Source: Acetobacteraceae bacterium
Lineage (GTDB): Bacteria; Pseudomonadota; Alphaproteobacteria; Acetobacterales; Acetobacteraceae
Length of the DNA: 19,307 nt
Reading direction: 5' to 3'
NCBI GenBank assembly: GCA_019237355.1
Contig: JAFAHH010000966.1
Location: forward strand, 1 to 19,307
The notes beneath the pieces were generated by a model that searched no databases, was not told the origin of the DNA, and saw only the letters and a list, made by a program, of their open reading frames with translations. Shown piece after piece: positions 1 through 7,138 of the stretch. Both the position numbers and the translations under genes were made by a program. Position 1 is the first letter of the stretch. Each line of letters starts with the position of its first letter.

Positions 1-2
1 TC

Positions 3-1190
3 AGCTTGTTTTGGGCCGCCATTGCGACCTTCCTCAGCGGGCTTGCGGGGGCGCTCGTCGCGTTCATCGCCGCCCGGATCTTCACCGGGCTGGGGGAGGG
101 TGTTTATTACGCCAACGACCGGAGTGTGATTGCGCAAACCACCCCGGTCGAAAAGCGCAGCCTGGGCATGGGGGTGGTGATAACCGGCCTCAGCATCGGC
201 ATTACCCTGGCCACCCTCGGCGGCGCTTGGCTGGTGGAGCTTGGGCGCGACGTGCTGGGATTCGAGAATGCCTGGCGCATGCCCTTCTTCGTGCTATCGG
301 CAATAAGTTTGGTCGTCGCCTACGGGATCTGGCGCGAGTTATGGCGAACCCGCATGCCTGAAGATCGGCCGGGCGCCGCGCTCGCCATCCTCGGCCGGTA
401 TGCGGCCGTGTTCTTCGTGCTGATCTTCGGCCTTTTCCTGCTCGCTGAATATATGGCCTTGCCGAACTGGGCGCTTACGGTCCTTGAGTTGCTGCTCGCG
501 TTCGGGCTGATCGCCTTCGTCTGGCGGGTCAAGGGCGCCGAGGTTTCGGGCGCGATCCATGACCGGAACCTCGTGCTGCTCTATGTCTCATTCATTCCGG
601 TTTTGTGGAACCTATGGTTCCTGGGTTTCTGGGCCGTCGCGATTGTTGCGCGGGGCGCAGGCGGCTCGTTTACCCACGCGGCACTTACCGCGATGTTTAC
701 GGGCCTTGCGGGCGTGATCGGGTTTCCCCTTGGTGGGTTGCTCGCCGACCGCACCCTGCAGATGGGGTTTGGCCGAAAGCCGGTGCTGCTAACCTTCACC
801 ATGGTCCAGGCCGTTCTGACCCTGGCCTTGGCGTATTATCTCGATGCAGGAGGCCAATCATCTGTGGTGATGGCTGGGCTTCTGTTTGGGGCTGGTCTGT
901 TTTTCAGCGCGCTGCAACCGGTCTCGCATGCAATGGTTGCGGACCTGGCTGCGCCGGAACACCGGGGGAGCGCCTTTGGGACCTATAACCTGATCGGCGA
1001 AATCGGCGCCGTGCTCTCACCCACTATTTCAGGAACCTTGCGGGATGCGTATAATGACTGGGCGCCGGCCGTCTATTTAGATGGCGCGCTCATTCTGGCG
1101 AGCTTCATTTGCTTGCTATTCGTGCATGAGGCTGAAGCGGCCCGCCGCCGTGCGGCCAGCGTCAACGAAACCTTTGCCGCCCGGCGATAG
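3..1190 (+). CDS. MFS transporter, N-terminus cut by window edge
   Basis: This is a Major Facilitator Superfamily inner-membrane permease moving a small molecule by secondary transport; the substrate cannot be told. The reading frame is open to the left edge, so the true start lies outside the window and roughly the first two transmembrane segments are missing. About 395 residues are visible, mostly hydrophobic helices. An early stretch, ARIFTGLGEGVYY followed by EKRSLGMGV, resembles MFS helix 4 and the loop after it. A second motif-A-like loop, GGLLADR...GFGRKP, sits near the middle, as expected between helices 8 and 9 of a 12-helix carrier. A charged Arg/Ala-rich tail closes the protein. 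The TAG stop overlaps the first two bases of a palindromic repeat. Family is confident; subfamily is not. Confidence 0.85.
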   Translation, partial: SLFWAAIATFLSGLAGALVAFIAARIFTGLGEGVYYANDRSVIAQTTPVEKRSLGMGVVITGLSIGITLATLGGAWLVELGRDVLGFENAWRMPFFVLSAISLVVAYGIWRELWRTRMPEDRPGAALAILGRYAAVFFVLIFGLFLLAEYMALPNWALTVLELLLAFGLIAFVWRVKGAEVSGAIHDRNLVLLYVSFIPVLWNLWFLGFWAVAIVARGAGGSFTHAALTAMFTGLAGVIGFPLGGLLADRTLQMGFGRKPVLLTFTMVQAVLTLALAYYLDAGGQSSVVMAGLLFGAGLFFSALQPVSHAMVADLAAPEHRGSAFGTYNLIGEIGAVLSPTISGTLRDAYNDWAPAVYLDGALILASFICLLFVHEAEAARRRAASVNETFAARR

Positions 1191-1224
1191 AGCGGGATGA
1201 CCTCAGCTTAAGCCATCCCGCTCT
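1189..1224. repeat. Palindromic repeat (REP-like), 11-bp perfect stem
   Basis: AGAGCGGGATG (1189-1199) pairs perfectly with CATCCCGCTCT (1214-1224) around a 14-base loop. The stop codon of the upstream permease overlaps its left end. It may act as a transcription terminator or mRNA-stabilising hairpin for that gene, but there is no T run after it. Related hairpins recur in the window, so it is primarily a dispersed repeat. Confidence 0.8.
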
Positions 1225-1239
1225 GTCATTTTGGTTTTC

Positions 1240-1361
1240 AGAGCGCGATTCAGGCTTTCCGACGATCGGGACCCCAATTCCGGGCCCCCATTTTGCGGGG
1301 CAAAATGGGACCCGGTGCTTGCGAATTGGGAACTCGAGTCCGCCTCAAGCCATCGCGCTCT
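1240..1361 (-). repeat. Dispersed repeat element A, 122 bp, 10-bp terminal inverted repeats
   Basis: The ends are AGAGCGCGAT (1240-1249) and ATCGCGCTCT (1352-1361), a perfect 10-bp inverted repeat. Read on the minus strand it matches the 85-bp element at 4793-4877 along nearly its whole length (agagcg-gatggcttgaggcggactcg...agcctgaatc-cgctct). It carries a net 37 extra bases in the middle, which include a perfect hairpin CCCATTTTG-cgggg-CAAAATGGG at 1287-1309. No ORF is plausible inside. It is a non-coding, presumably mobile or once-mobile palindromic element. Confidence 0.8.
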
Positions 1362-1681
1362 AACACTCAAGATGGCGCTGTTTTCGGGAGGTTCAGCGAG
1401 TCTCCACGTGTAGGCTCGCGCTCACAACCCGACCGAGGATGGGCTGGTCCCGGCCCAAATGCGATTGCGAAATCCGCCAGCCGGCAGTAGTAAGATGCCG
1501 ATCGCGACGGTCAAGGGCTCGACGAGCATCGCTAAACAAGGTTCGCACGAGCTTTGCTCGTGCTTGACTGGGCGGTCATGCCGGCTGCCTCGATTTCTCC
1601 GGCCGGCGCCCAGCCCGTCCTACCCCGTGCGACACATAGTACGCCGCTTCTGCAGCTTAGTCCGATGTAAGGGGGAGTGCG
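1362..1681. other. Intergenic stretch upstream of SABATH methyltransferase, with hairpin
   Basis: No convincing gene was seen here; the short ORFs have no family resemblance. The one clear structure is a perfect 8-bp stem with a 3-base loop, GCACGAGC-ttt-GCTCGTGC, at 1545-1563, followed directly by TTGACT at 1564. The hairpin lies about 120 bases before the next start codon. It could be a leader structure or operator, or a terminator without a T run. No reliable -10/-35 pair could be assigned. Confidence 0.45.
1669..1677 (+). promoter_or_regulatory. Ribosome binding site of SABATH methyltransferase
   Basis: AAGGGGGAG lies four bases before the ATG at 1682. It supports this start over any internal ATG. 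Confidence 0.7.
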
Positions 1682-2800
1682 ATGTCGAACGAAAAGGGAA
1701 TTGCGGCGTCGAATGGGCCAACGCCCTCTTACGGTGTTACCGAAGCGGGCGGCTCCTACAATAGGCATGCCGCTACTCAACTCGCCGGTGCTACGCTGGC
1801 ATTGCCGCTGTTGGAGAAAGCTGCGCAGGATCTCCTCCTCAATGCCGGGGATCAGCCGGTCGTCATTGCCGATTACGGATGCTCGCAGGGCAAGAACTCG
1901 CTGGCGCCAATCCGCGCGGCAATCGCCGTCCTCCGCAAGCGCATCTCCCGGCATCGACCGATCTGCGTAGTTCATGTCGATGTCGCCGAGAACGACTTTA
2001 CCACGCTCTTCGAGGTATTGGACACCGCCCCCGACAGCTACTTTCTGGACGATCCAGACGTATTCCCCAGCGCGGTCGGGAGATCCTTCTATCACAGCGT
2101 GCTGCCGCCGGATCATGTGCATCTCGGCTGGAGCTCCTACGCCGCCGTCTGGCTCAGCCGGATCCCGGCGATGATCCCTGACCACATCTGGCCAGCCAGC
2201 AGCACAGGTGAAGTTCACGCTGCGTTCGAACGCCAGGCTGCGCAGGACTGGGAGACGTTCCTCGCCCTGCGGGCCCGTGAGTTGCGTTCGGGCGGGAAGC
2301 TGGTCGTCGTGCTGCCCGGGATTGGCGACGACGTTTCCTCGGCAGCGAAGTCGCGCCTCGGCGACATGATGGATCACGCGAACTCAGTGCTTTCCGAGAT
2401 GGTCGCCTACGGGTTGATCACCACCGAAGAGCGTGTCCGAATGGTGCTTCCGTCCTATCCGCGCCGGAGGAGCGAACTTCTTGCGCCCTTCGGGCAGGGA
2501 AGACGATTCGGGTGTCTGCTGGTGGAGCACTGCGCCGTGTTCCCATTCACCGATGCTGCATGGACAGAGTACGAGCGCGACGGGGACGACGCAGGGCTGG
2601 CGGCGCGGCATGCGGGGTTCTTTCGCGCGGCCTTCCTGCCAACGCTGGCAAGCGCGTTGGCGCCGGACCGCGGCGCCGAGGGACGCCAGTCCTTTATCGA
2701 TCGCCTGGCCGAGGGGCTGAGGCGACGGCTGGTCGGGCATCCCGCTCCGCTGCAACTGCTCGCACAGGTGATCGTGCTCGCAAAGCAAGCCGCGACGTGA
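1682..2800 (+). CDS. SABATH-family SAM-dependent carboxyl methyltransferase
   Basis: This soluble enzyme of 372 residues is predicted to move a methyl group from S-adenosylmethionine to the carboxylate (or a ring nitrogen) of a small molecule, giving a methyl ester. SABATH signatures appear in order: SYN near residue 25; the SAM-binding loop ADYGCSQGKNSL (63-74); HVDVAENDFTTLF (98-110), matching the plant D-L-x-x-NDFN block; and a long block at 134-162 (RSFYHSVLPP, then LGWSSYAAVWLSRIP). The last corresponds to the plant SFYxRLFPxxSLHxxxSSYSLxWLSxxP substrate and SAM pocket. LRARELRSGGKLVVV (196-210) is the conserved strand after it. Length fits the 350-380 typical of plant members. It sits alone, preceded by a good ribosome site, and converges with an amidase gene. 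The acceptor cannot be predicted. Family assignment is strong; physiological role is unknown. Confidence 0.85.
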   Translation: MSNEKGIAASNGPTPSYGVTEAGGSYNRHAATQLAGATLALPLLEKAAQDLLLNAGDQPVVIADYGCSQGKNSLAPIRAAIAVLRKRISRHRPICVVHVDVAENDFTTLFEVLDTAPDSYFLDDPDVFPSAVGRSFYHSVLPPDHVHLGWSSYAAVWLSRIPAMIPDHIWPASSTGEVHAAFERQAAQDWETFLALRARELRSGGKLVVVLPGIGDDVSSAAKSRLGDMMDHANSVLSEMVAYGLITTEERVRMVLPSYPRRRSELLAPFGQGRRFGCLLVEHCAVFPFTDAAWTEYERDGDDAGLAARHAGFFRAAFLPTLASALAPDRGAEGRQSFIDRLAEGLRRRLVGHPAPLQLLAQVIVLAKQAAT

Positions 2801-3246
2801 ACGGCTTGGCAATCGAGATGCGAAAGTGAATCGAGACGGCAGGGCGATCAGCCTGCGGGCAACCTGGGGCATAATGACCGCACCTAGCGCGATGGCTTTA
2901 GGGTCAAGTCATCCCGCTCTAGCCATCCACCGGCTGCGCCGACCCGCCGAGGGATGAAACGGTTGGCATCATGCTATCTTGCCGACCTCGCCTACGCTTT
3001 AACCCAAACCCCATTACGTGACCGTTTCAACCCGAAGCAAGCATAAACGTGGGTTTGCCTTACCTGCGAATATCCGAACTCGTTTTGAACTCTACGCCGG
3101 CATCCCAGGGAAATTCCAGCGAGTTTCAGGCGTCCTTGCCGACCTCACGAACCCGATTTGCGTCGGATTTCGGTTCCAGCTGGAGTTGATAGCCCCGCCG
3201 TATCACAGCCGGCGTACAGTCACAACCACCGCCGCGTCTTCGGCCT
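2801..3246. other. Intergenic region between convergent genes
   Basis: About 450 bases separate the convergent SABATH and amidase genes. Apart from the palindromic repeat at 2886-2918, it holds two short exact direct repeats. TTGCCGACCTC occurs at 2979 and again at 3136. ACCCAAACCCCAT occurs at 3002 and again at 3249, where it is the last codons of the amidase gene. The pairs keep their order but not their spacing (23 and 113 bases), suggesting an old, decayed partial duplication of the amidase 3' end. No gene is supported. Confidence 0.4.
2886..2918. repeat. Palindromic repeat (REP-like), imperfect 13-bp stem
   Basis: AGCGCGATGGCTT (2886-2898) pairs with AAGTCATCCCGCT (2906-2918) with two mismatches and a 7-base loop. 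It carries the GCGATGGCTT core of the window's repeat family. It lies 85 bases after the SABATH stop codon. Confidence 0.65.
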
Positions 3247-4740
3247 TTACCCAAACCCCATGAACCCCGGGCTTTCCCGAAGCGGCGGCACGGCGGGCAG
3301 CCGCGCAATATCGGGAACGGGCCGCGCGGTGCGCGCATCGCCCGCGAGCATCTCCTCCAGCGCCGCGGCGACTGAAAGTACGTAGGCATCGCCCCCGCGC
3401 GGTCCGACAATTTGCAAACCGAACGGCATGCCGTTTCGATCCAAGCCAACGGGGATGGACACGGCCGGATGGCCGGTGAGCGTCACCACATAGGCTAGCG
3501 CCAGCCAATGGAAATAGGTGCGGGTCGGCTTGCCATCGATCGCGGCCGGGTAGAGTTCGTGCCAATCCCGCGGGCTGATGGTAATGGCAGGCGATAGAAT
3601 CACATCGTAACGCCGGAAGAATTCCTGCCACCGCCGGTAAAGTTCGGTTTGCAAAGTTACGGCCCGGGCGACACCTTCGGCCGTATAGCGCAGCCCCTCC
3701 TCGACATTCGCCCGGACATTCGGCCCGACATCTTCAGGCCGGGCGCGTATCTTCTCGAGATGGGAGCCCAGGAACGTGACCGCACGGAGGATTTCGAAAG
3801 CCTCGTCGGCGCCTCGGCAATCAGGCGTGGCCTCTTCCGCTTCCGCGAAGAGGTGCCGGAACAGCCCGAGCTTCTCGGCGAACACCTCTGCAATATGGCG
3901 CTCGGTCGGGGCAAAGCCAAAGTCGGGGGTGATCGCCACGCGCAGGCTGGCTAAATCCACCGGGAAAGGCCGGGCGTATTCTTCCGGCGAATGCACGACC
4001 CGGCGATAGATCGTCGCCGCCAACGGATCGCGCGGGTCGTCAGAGACCATTGCCGCCAGAAGCAGGCAGGTGTCGGGCACAGTGCGCGCCATTGGGCCTA
4101 GCACGGGCAAGGGGCTCCAGCCGTGTAGCCGTTTTTCGCTCGGAACCAGTCCGGGTGTCGGGCGGAAGCCCACAACTCCGCAGAAGGCGGCTGGGTTGCG
4201 GAGGGAGCCGCCGACATCGGACCCGGTCGCCAGCGGAACCATCCCGGTGGCCAGCGCCACCGCCGATCCGCCCGAAGACCCGGCGGCTGACTTGGTAGGA
4301 TCGAATGGGTTCGCGGTCACACCATAAACCGTATTCCGCGTGTTCGCGCCGGCGCCCCATTCGGGAACATTAGTCTTTCCCAAGATGACCGCGCCCGCCT
4401 CGCGCAGGGCCGCGACCATCCGCTCGTCTTGTTGGGGCACGTGCTCCCGGTAGATCGGGCTGCCATAGGTGGTGCGCAGCCCGCCCACATCTTCCAGGTC
4501 CTTGACCCCGACGGGCAATCCGTGCAGCAGGGGAAGGGGGTCGCCCCGGCCCACAGCCGTATCGGCTTCCTCCGCCGTCGCCCGCGCCCGTTCGTCATCG
4601 CGGGCGACCATCGCATTTAAGGCGTGATCGACGGCATTAATCCGGGAAATGCAGCTTTCAAGCAGTTCGGCGGATGAGAGCTTGCGCGCGCCGATGAGGC
4701 GCCGCGCCGTGGTTGCCGGCAAGTCGCAGGGTTCAGTCAT
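3247..4740 (-). CDS. Amidase signature (AS) family hydrolase
   Basis: This enzyme hydrolyses an amide C-N bond in the cytoplasm to a carboxylate and ammonia or an amine; no signal peptide is seen. It has 497 residues, normal for stand-alone AS amidases. The Ser-cisSer-Lys triad is intact: Lys80 in LPVGVKDLED, the cis-Ser at 155 in AAGSSGGSA, and nucleophile Ser179 in GSDVGGSLRNPAAFCG. Spacing between these residues matches the family (75 and 24). GGSLRNPA replaces the common GGSIRxPA, a mild variation. The C-terminal part has HPAVSIPVG and GMPFGLQIVGPRG, also family hallmarks. The substrate cannot be predicted. It is not the GatA subunit with any confidence, since no gatB or gatC neighbours exist. 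It stands alone and converges with the SABATH gene. Confidence 0.9.
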   Translation of the reverse strand: MTEPCDLPATTARRLIGARKLSSAELLESCISRINAVDHALNAMVARDDERARATAEEADTAVGRGDPLPLLHGLPVGVKDLEDVGGLRTTYGSPIYREHVPQQDERMVAALREAGAVILGKTNVPEWGAGANTRNTVYGVTANPFDPTKSAAGSSGGSAVALATGMVPLATGSDVGGSLRNPAAFCGVVGFRPTPGLVPSEKRLHGWSPLPVLGPMARTVPDTCLLLAAMVSDDPRDPLAATIYRRVVHSPEEYARPFPVDLASLRVAITPDFGFAPTERHIAEVFAEKLGLFRHLFAEAEEATPDCRGADEAFEILRAVTFLGSHLEKIRARPEDVGPNVRANVEEGLRYTAEGVARAVTLQTELYRRWQEFFRRYDVILSPAITISPRDWHELYPAAIDGKPTRTYFHWLALAYVVTLTGHPAVSIPVGLDRNGMPFGLQIVGPRGGDAYVLSVAAALEEMLAGDARTARPVPDIARLPAVPPLRESPGFMGFG

Positions 4741-4792
4741 GGCTCACCATCCAGGGTCCGCCACATTCTTGCGCGGCTCGGCCGACCTGGCT

Positions 4793-4877
4793 AGAGCGTG
4801 ATGGCTTGAGGCGGACTCGGGTTCTCAATTCGCGAGCACCGGGGTCCCGGATCGTCGAAAAGCCTGAATCACGCTCT
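4793..4877 (+). repeat. Dispersed repeat element B, 85 bp, 10-bp terminal inverted repeats
   Basis: AGAGCGTGAT (4793-4802) and ATCACGCTCT (4868-4877) form perfect inverted ends. The interior matches element A (1240-1361, opposite strand) except for the net 37 bases missing here. The end sequences differ at one base (GCG in A, GTG in B), and both ends of each element carry the matching change. The palindrome is therefore maintained by compensatory change, which points to a selected stem. Confidence 0.8.
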
Positions 4878-4892
4878 GAAACAAAAGTACCC

Positions 4893-4928
4893 AGAGCAAG
4901 ATGACTTTACCTCGAGTCGTCCCACTCT
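4893..4928. repeat. Degenerate palindromic repeat
   Basis: AGAGCAAGATGACT (4893-4906) faces AGTCGTCCCACTCT (4915-4928), with four mismatches in fourteen, all transitions. It resembles the hairpin at 1189-1224 in sequence and size and is probably a decayed copy. The following bases up to 5081 hold no other structure I can support beyond a short TAGAGCATTTAGGTTGAAAA stretch near 5044. Confidence 0.5.
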
Positions 4929-5081
4929 GGCTAGGGGCACGCCGCTAAGCTTGCGCGCCGAGTTGTCTCCATCACTATGCACTCGCAACACGAAGCGCCA
5001 CCACTTGTGCCGTCTCCCTCGGCACGGGTGGCAGTGATGAGTTTAGAGCATTTAGGTTGAAAAGCACCGGAAAGAATAGCA

Positions 5082-5983
5082 ATGCATCGATACAGGACCC
5101 ACGCGATCCTGGCGTTCACGGTCGTCTTCAGCACCGCCAGACTGGCGCAAGCGGGCGCAATCTTTTCATGGAACCCCAGAGCCGTGGGACTGAATGGATC
5201 GAAGTTTTCGGCCGATTCTCTCGTGCTCGGGGATCACTCCCACATCATTATCCGCAACGACGGGACCCTCACCGATACAGGATACCTGCCCGTGGAGAGG
5301 TTTTCGCTAGGAGGCGCTGTGGTTTCGCCCCAGGGCTTCAACAGCGGTCAAAGCGGCTGGGCGCATTTGTCAGATACACCGCAAGCGGAACACTGACCTA
5401 TTCCCAGGGATTTCCGAACACGGCTACCTACCAGCAGCTCAACTACCAGATTGTCGGGTACAATGGCGCCGCCAGTTTCACCTTCGATCCGCAGACCAGG
5501 GACGCCATTTTGGGTGGGCCGATCACTCAGCTCACGACCCTTGAAGCGGGATCGCTTATCGCGGGACAGCTCCAATTTTCGCCTACTGATCTCTCGATCA
5601 GCGGCAGCGTGTCGACCACGATCACCGAGGTCTTGCCGCAATTCGTGGTCGGCCCGCTTGCCGGGTTCGACTTTACGGTGAGCCATCCGCCGACCAGCTA
5701 CCGGTTCTTGCCCTCGAGCGATCCTAGCAGCATAGCTTCGGAGGTTCAGGTCGATGCGCAATCCGGCACCACGGGATCGCTTCGATCGGGCCAAGGAAGT
5801 ACCGTTGGCGTGGGGACGGTTTCCGCCGCCGCCTTAACCGCGCCGGAGTCGCCCGGTTCGGTGCCGGAACCCGCTTCCATGAAGGTATTCGGGTTTGCCG
5901 CCGCGGCGCTCGCTCTTACGCGACGCTTTATTGGACCCGATCTCGCTCGAGGCGATACGCCGAGAGATCTCATGCGCGCGTGA
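5082..5983 (+). pseudogene. PEP-CTERM sorting-signal exported protein, frameshifted
   Basis: This is an exported protein with an N-terminal signal peptide (MHRYRTHAILAFTVVF...LAQA, cut near residue 24) and a PEP-CTERM tail: VPEPAS at 5861-5878, a hydrophobic helix, then TRRF. PEP-CTERM tails are processed by exosortase, and such proteins are linked to exopolysaccharide or biofilm surfaces. The reading frame breaks. The first part (5082-5396) ends at a stop soon after SGWAHLSDT, while the rest continues in another frame. Adding one G to the TGGG run at 5358-5361 would restore ...SGW-GAFVRYTASGTLTY..., giving one protein of about 300 residues. This looks like a single-base deletion or a sequencing error. 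The body resembles flocculation-type PEP-CTERM proteins (WNPRAVGLNGSKFSAD). An unusual 17-residue tail follows the Arg pair. No exosortase gene is in the window. Confidence 0.75.
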
Positions 5984-6006
5984 ATCGACCCGCGACAAAG
6001 AGCTGG

Positions 6007-6034
6007 AGCGGTTCCGAGTGCCCTGGAAACCGCT
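6007..6034. repeat. Palindromic repeat, AGCGGTTCC type
   Basis: AGCGGTTCC (6007-6015) pairs with GGAAACCGCT (6025-6034), leaving one bulged A. The same stem, longer, recurs at 7060-7090. It lies just after the PEP-CTERM gene and could terminate it, but no T run follows. Confidence 0.6.
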
Positions 6035-6124
6035 CTGAGGATGTTCTGAGCCGATCTGGCCGGCCTTTACATCGGAACGTGCGATTGGCAATGCAGTCCG
6101 GGAAACCTCCGATCCGATGGAAAA

Positions 6125-6466
6125 ATGACCGAACCAATCACCCACCAGGATTTCGAGCGCGTCGATATTCGTGTCGGCACCGTTATAGACGCGGAAGCCT
6201 TTCCCGAAGCTCGCAAGCCTGCGATCAAGCTTAAAATCGATTTTGGGCCGGAACTCGGGGTGAGAGGCTCATCCGCGCAAATTACCGTGCACTATAAGCC
6301 AGACCAGCTTATCGGCCGGCAAGTCTGCGCTGTGGTTAACTTCCCGCCCCGGCGAATCGGCCCATTCCTAAGCGAGGTGCTTACGCTCGGCCTGCCCGAT
6401 GAAGATGGGGCTGTCGTGCTGCTCCGGCCCGATTTCAAAGTGCCGGATGGGGGGAGGTTGTTTTAG
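6125..6466 (+). CDS. csaA: CsaA-type tRNA-binding domain protein
   Basis: This small cytoplasmic protein of 113 residues is a single OB-fold tRNA-binding domain, as in CsaA and in the C-terminal domain of methionyl-tRNA synthetase. CsaA is reported to bind tRNA and to have export-chaperone activity in Bacillus. Hallmarks are FERVDIRVGTVIDAEAFPEARKP (10-32), the KLKIDFGPELG strand-turn, SSAQIT (49-54), and the closing VNFPPRRIGPFLSEVLTLG (71-89). Length equals the family norm of about 110. The ATG at 6125 gives the standard N-terminus. The next gene, gpt, begins 13 bases after its stop, so the two are probably cotranscribed. A GGGGGAGG stretch near its 3' end, about 33 bases before the gpt start, is too far away to be a normal ribosome site. 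Confidence 0.9.
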   Translation: MTEPITHQDFERVDIRVGTVIDAEAFPEARKPAIKLKIDFGPELGVRGSSAQITVHYKPDQLIGRQVCAVVNFPPRRIGPFLSEVLTLGLPDEDGAVVLLRPDFKVPDGGRLF

Positions 6467-6479
6467 CCTCAGCTCTGCC

Positions 6480-6956
6480 ATGGCCGCCCACTACTATACC
6501 GTTACATGGGACCAGTTACACCGTGACGCACGTGCCCTTGCCTGGCGGCTCATCGAAAAGGGACCTTTTGCCGGCATCGTTGCCGTCGCCCGAGGTGGCC
6601 TCATACCCGCCGCGATTGTCGCCCGCGAGCTGGAGTGCCGCCTTGTCGAAAGCGTTTCGGTTGTAACTTACGAAGAGGAGCTGCGCGGCAGCCCCGTTGT
6701 GAGTAAGCCCCCCACGGCCGCCGGCGATGGAACGGACTTTTTGATCATTGACGATCTCGTGGACACCGGCCTCACCGCAGGCGCGGTTCGCGCGCTTTTG
6801 CCCAAAGCGCACTTTGCTGTCGTCTACGCCAAGCCGGCCGGGCGCCCGTCCATCGATACCTTCGTGACCGAAGTGTCGCAGGATACCTGGATCCTATTCC
6901 CCTGGGATAGCGAGCCACAATTCGTCGCCCCGCTCGGCAAGCGCCGCCTCGGCTGA
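6480..6956 (+). CDS. gpt: Xanthine phosphoribosyltransferase
   Basis: This purine-salvage enzyme transfers the phosphoribosyl group of PRPP to xanthine, guanine or hypoxanthine, making XMP, GMP or IMP. The product is 158 residues, close to the 152 of Escherichia coli Gpt, with the same order of motifs. These are YTVTWDQLHRDARALAWRL at the N-terminus, VAVARGGLIPAAIVARELE (34-52), the PRPP loop FLIIDDLVDTG (87-97), PKAHFAVVYAKPAGRP (108-123), and the XGPRT-specific QDTWILFPWD (134-143). The frame is open further upstream to 6399, but ATG 6480 gives the family N-terminus; the upstream extension would overlap csaA. No strong ribosome site precedes it, so translational coupling with csaA is likely. 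Confidence 0.93.
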   Translation: MAAHYYTVTWDQLHRDARALAWRLIEKGPFAGIVAVARGGLIPAAIVARELECRLVESVSVVTYEEELRGSPVVSKPPTAAGDGTDFLIIDDLVDTGLTAGAVRALLPKAHFAVVYAKPAGRPSIDTFVTEVSQDTWILFPWDSEPQFVAPLGKRRLG

Positions 6957-6983
6957 GCGATCCCCTAAAGCCATCGCGCTCTA

Positions 6984-7041
6984 GAGCAGATCGCGATCAG
7001 GTGGAATCGCCGAAGGCGATCCACATCGCGTGAATTTGCTC
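6984..7041. repeat. Long palindromic repeat (58 bp)
   Basis: A long imperfect hairpin starts with GAGCAGATCGCGAT and ends with TCGCGTGAATTTGCTC. Its apex is ATCGCC-gaa-GGCGAT (about 7006-7020). Just upstream, the sequence AGCCATCGCGCTCT at 6969-6982 is a half-copy of the other repeat family and directly abuts it. It sits between gpt and accA and may end gpt transcription. Confidence 0.7.
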
Positions 7042-7059
7042 GCAACACAAAGCTAGACT

Positions 7060-7090
7060 AGAGCGGTTCCACGTGAGTGGAAACCGCTCT
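7060..7090. repeat. Palindromic repeat or terminator hairpin
   Basis: AGAGCGGTTCCAC (7060-7072) pairs with GTGGAAACCGCTCT (7077-7090) with one bulged A and a 4-base loop. This is the strongest stem in the gpt-accA gap. It is the same type as the stem at 6007-6034. There is no T run, so an intrinsic terminator is not certain. Confidence 0.7.
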
Positions 7091-7138
7091 AGCACGGCCC
7101 TTCCTGTCTGGTCCCTTTCCCGCTAAAGCCCGCCCGCC

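Noticed and set aside
1532..2377. 281-residue ORF antisense to the SABATH gene
   Set aside because: It overlaps a gene with clear family motifs, has no recognisable domain itself, and is explained by high-GC antisense reading.
2801..3246. Functional link or operon between SABATH methyltransferase and amidase
   Set aside because: The genes converge and cannot share a transcript; a metabolic link is only a guess.
5340..5400. Programmed ribosomal frameshifting in the PEP-CTERM gene
   Set aside because: There is no slippery heptamer or downstream pseudoknot that I can see, and a one-base loss in a G run is simpler.
6399..6479. Longer gpt start at 6399
   Set aside because: It would overlap csaA by 68 bases and add residues absent from the family; ATG 6480 gives the standard N-terminus.
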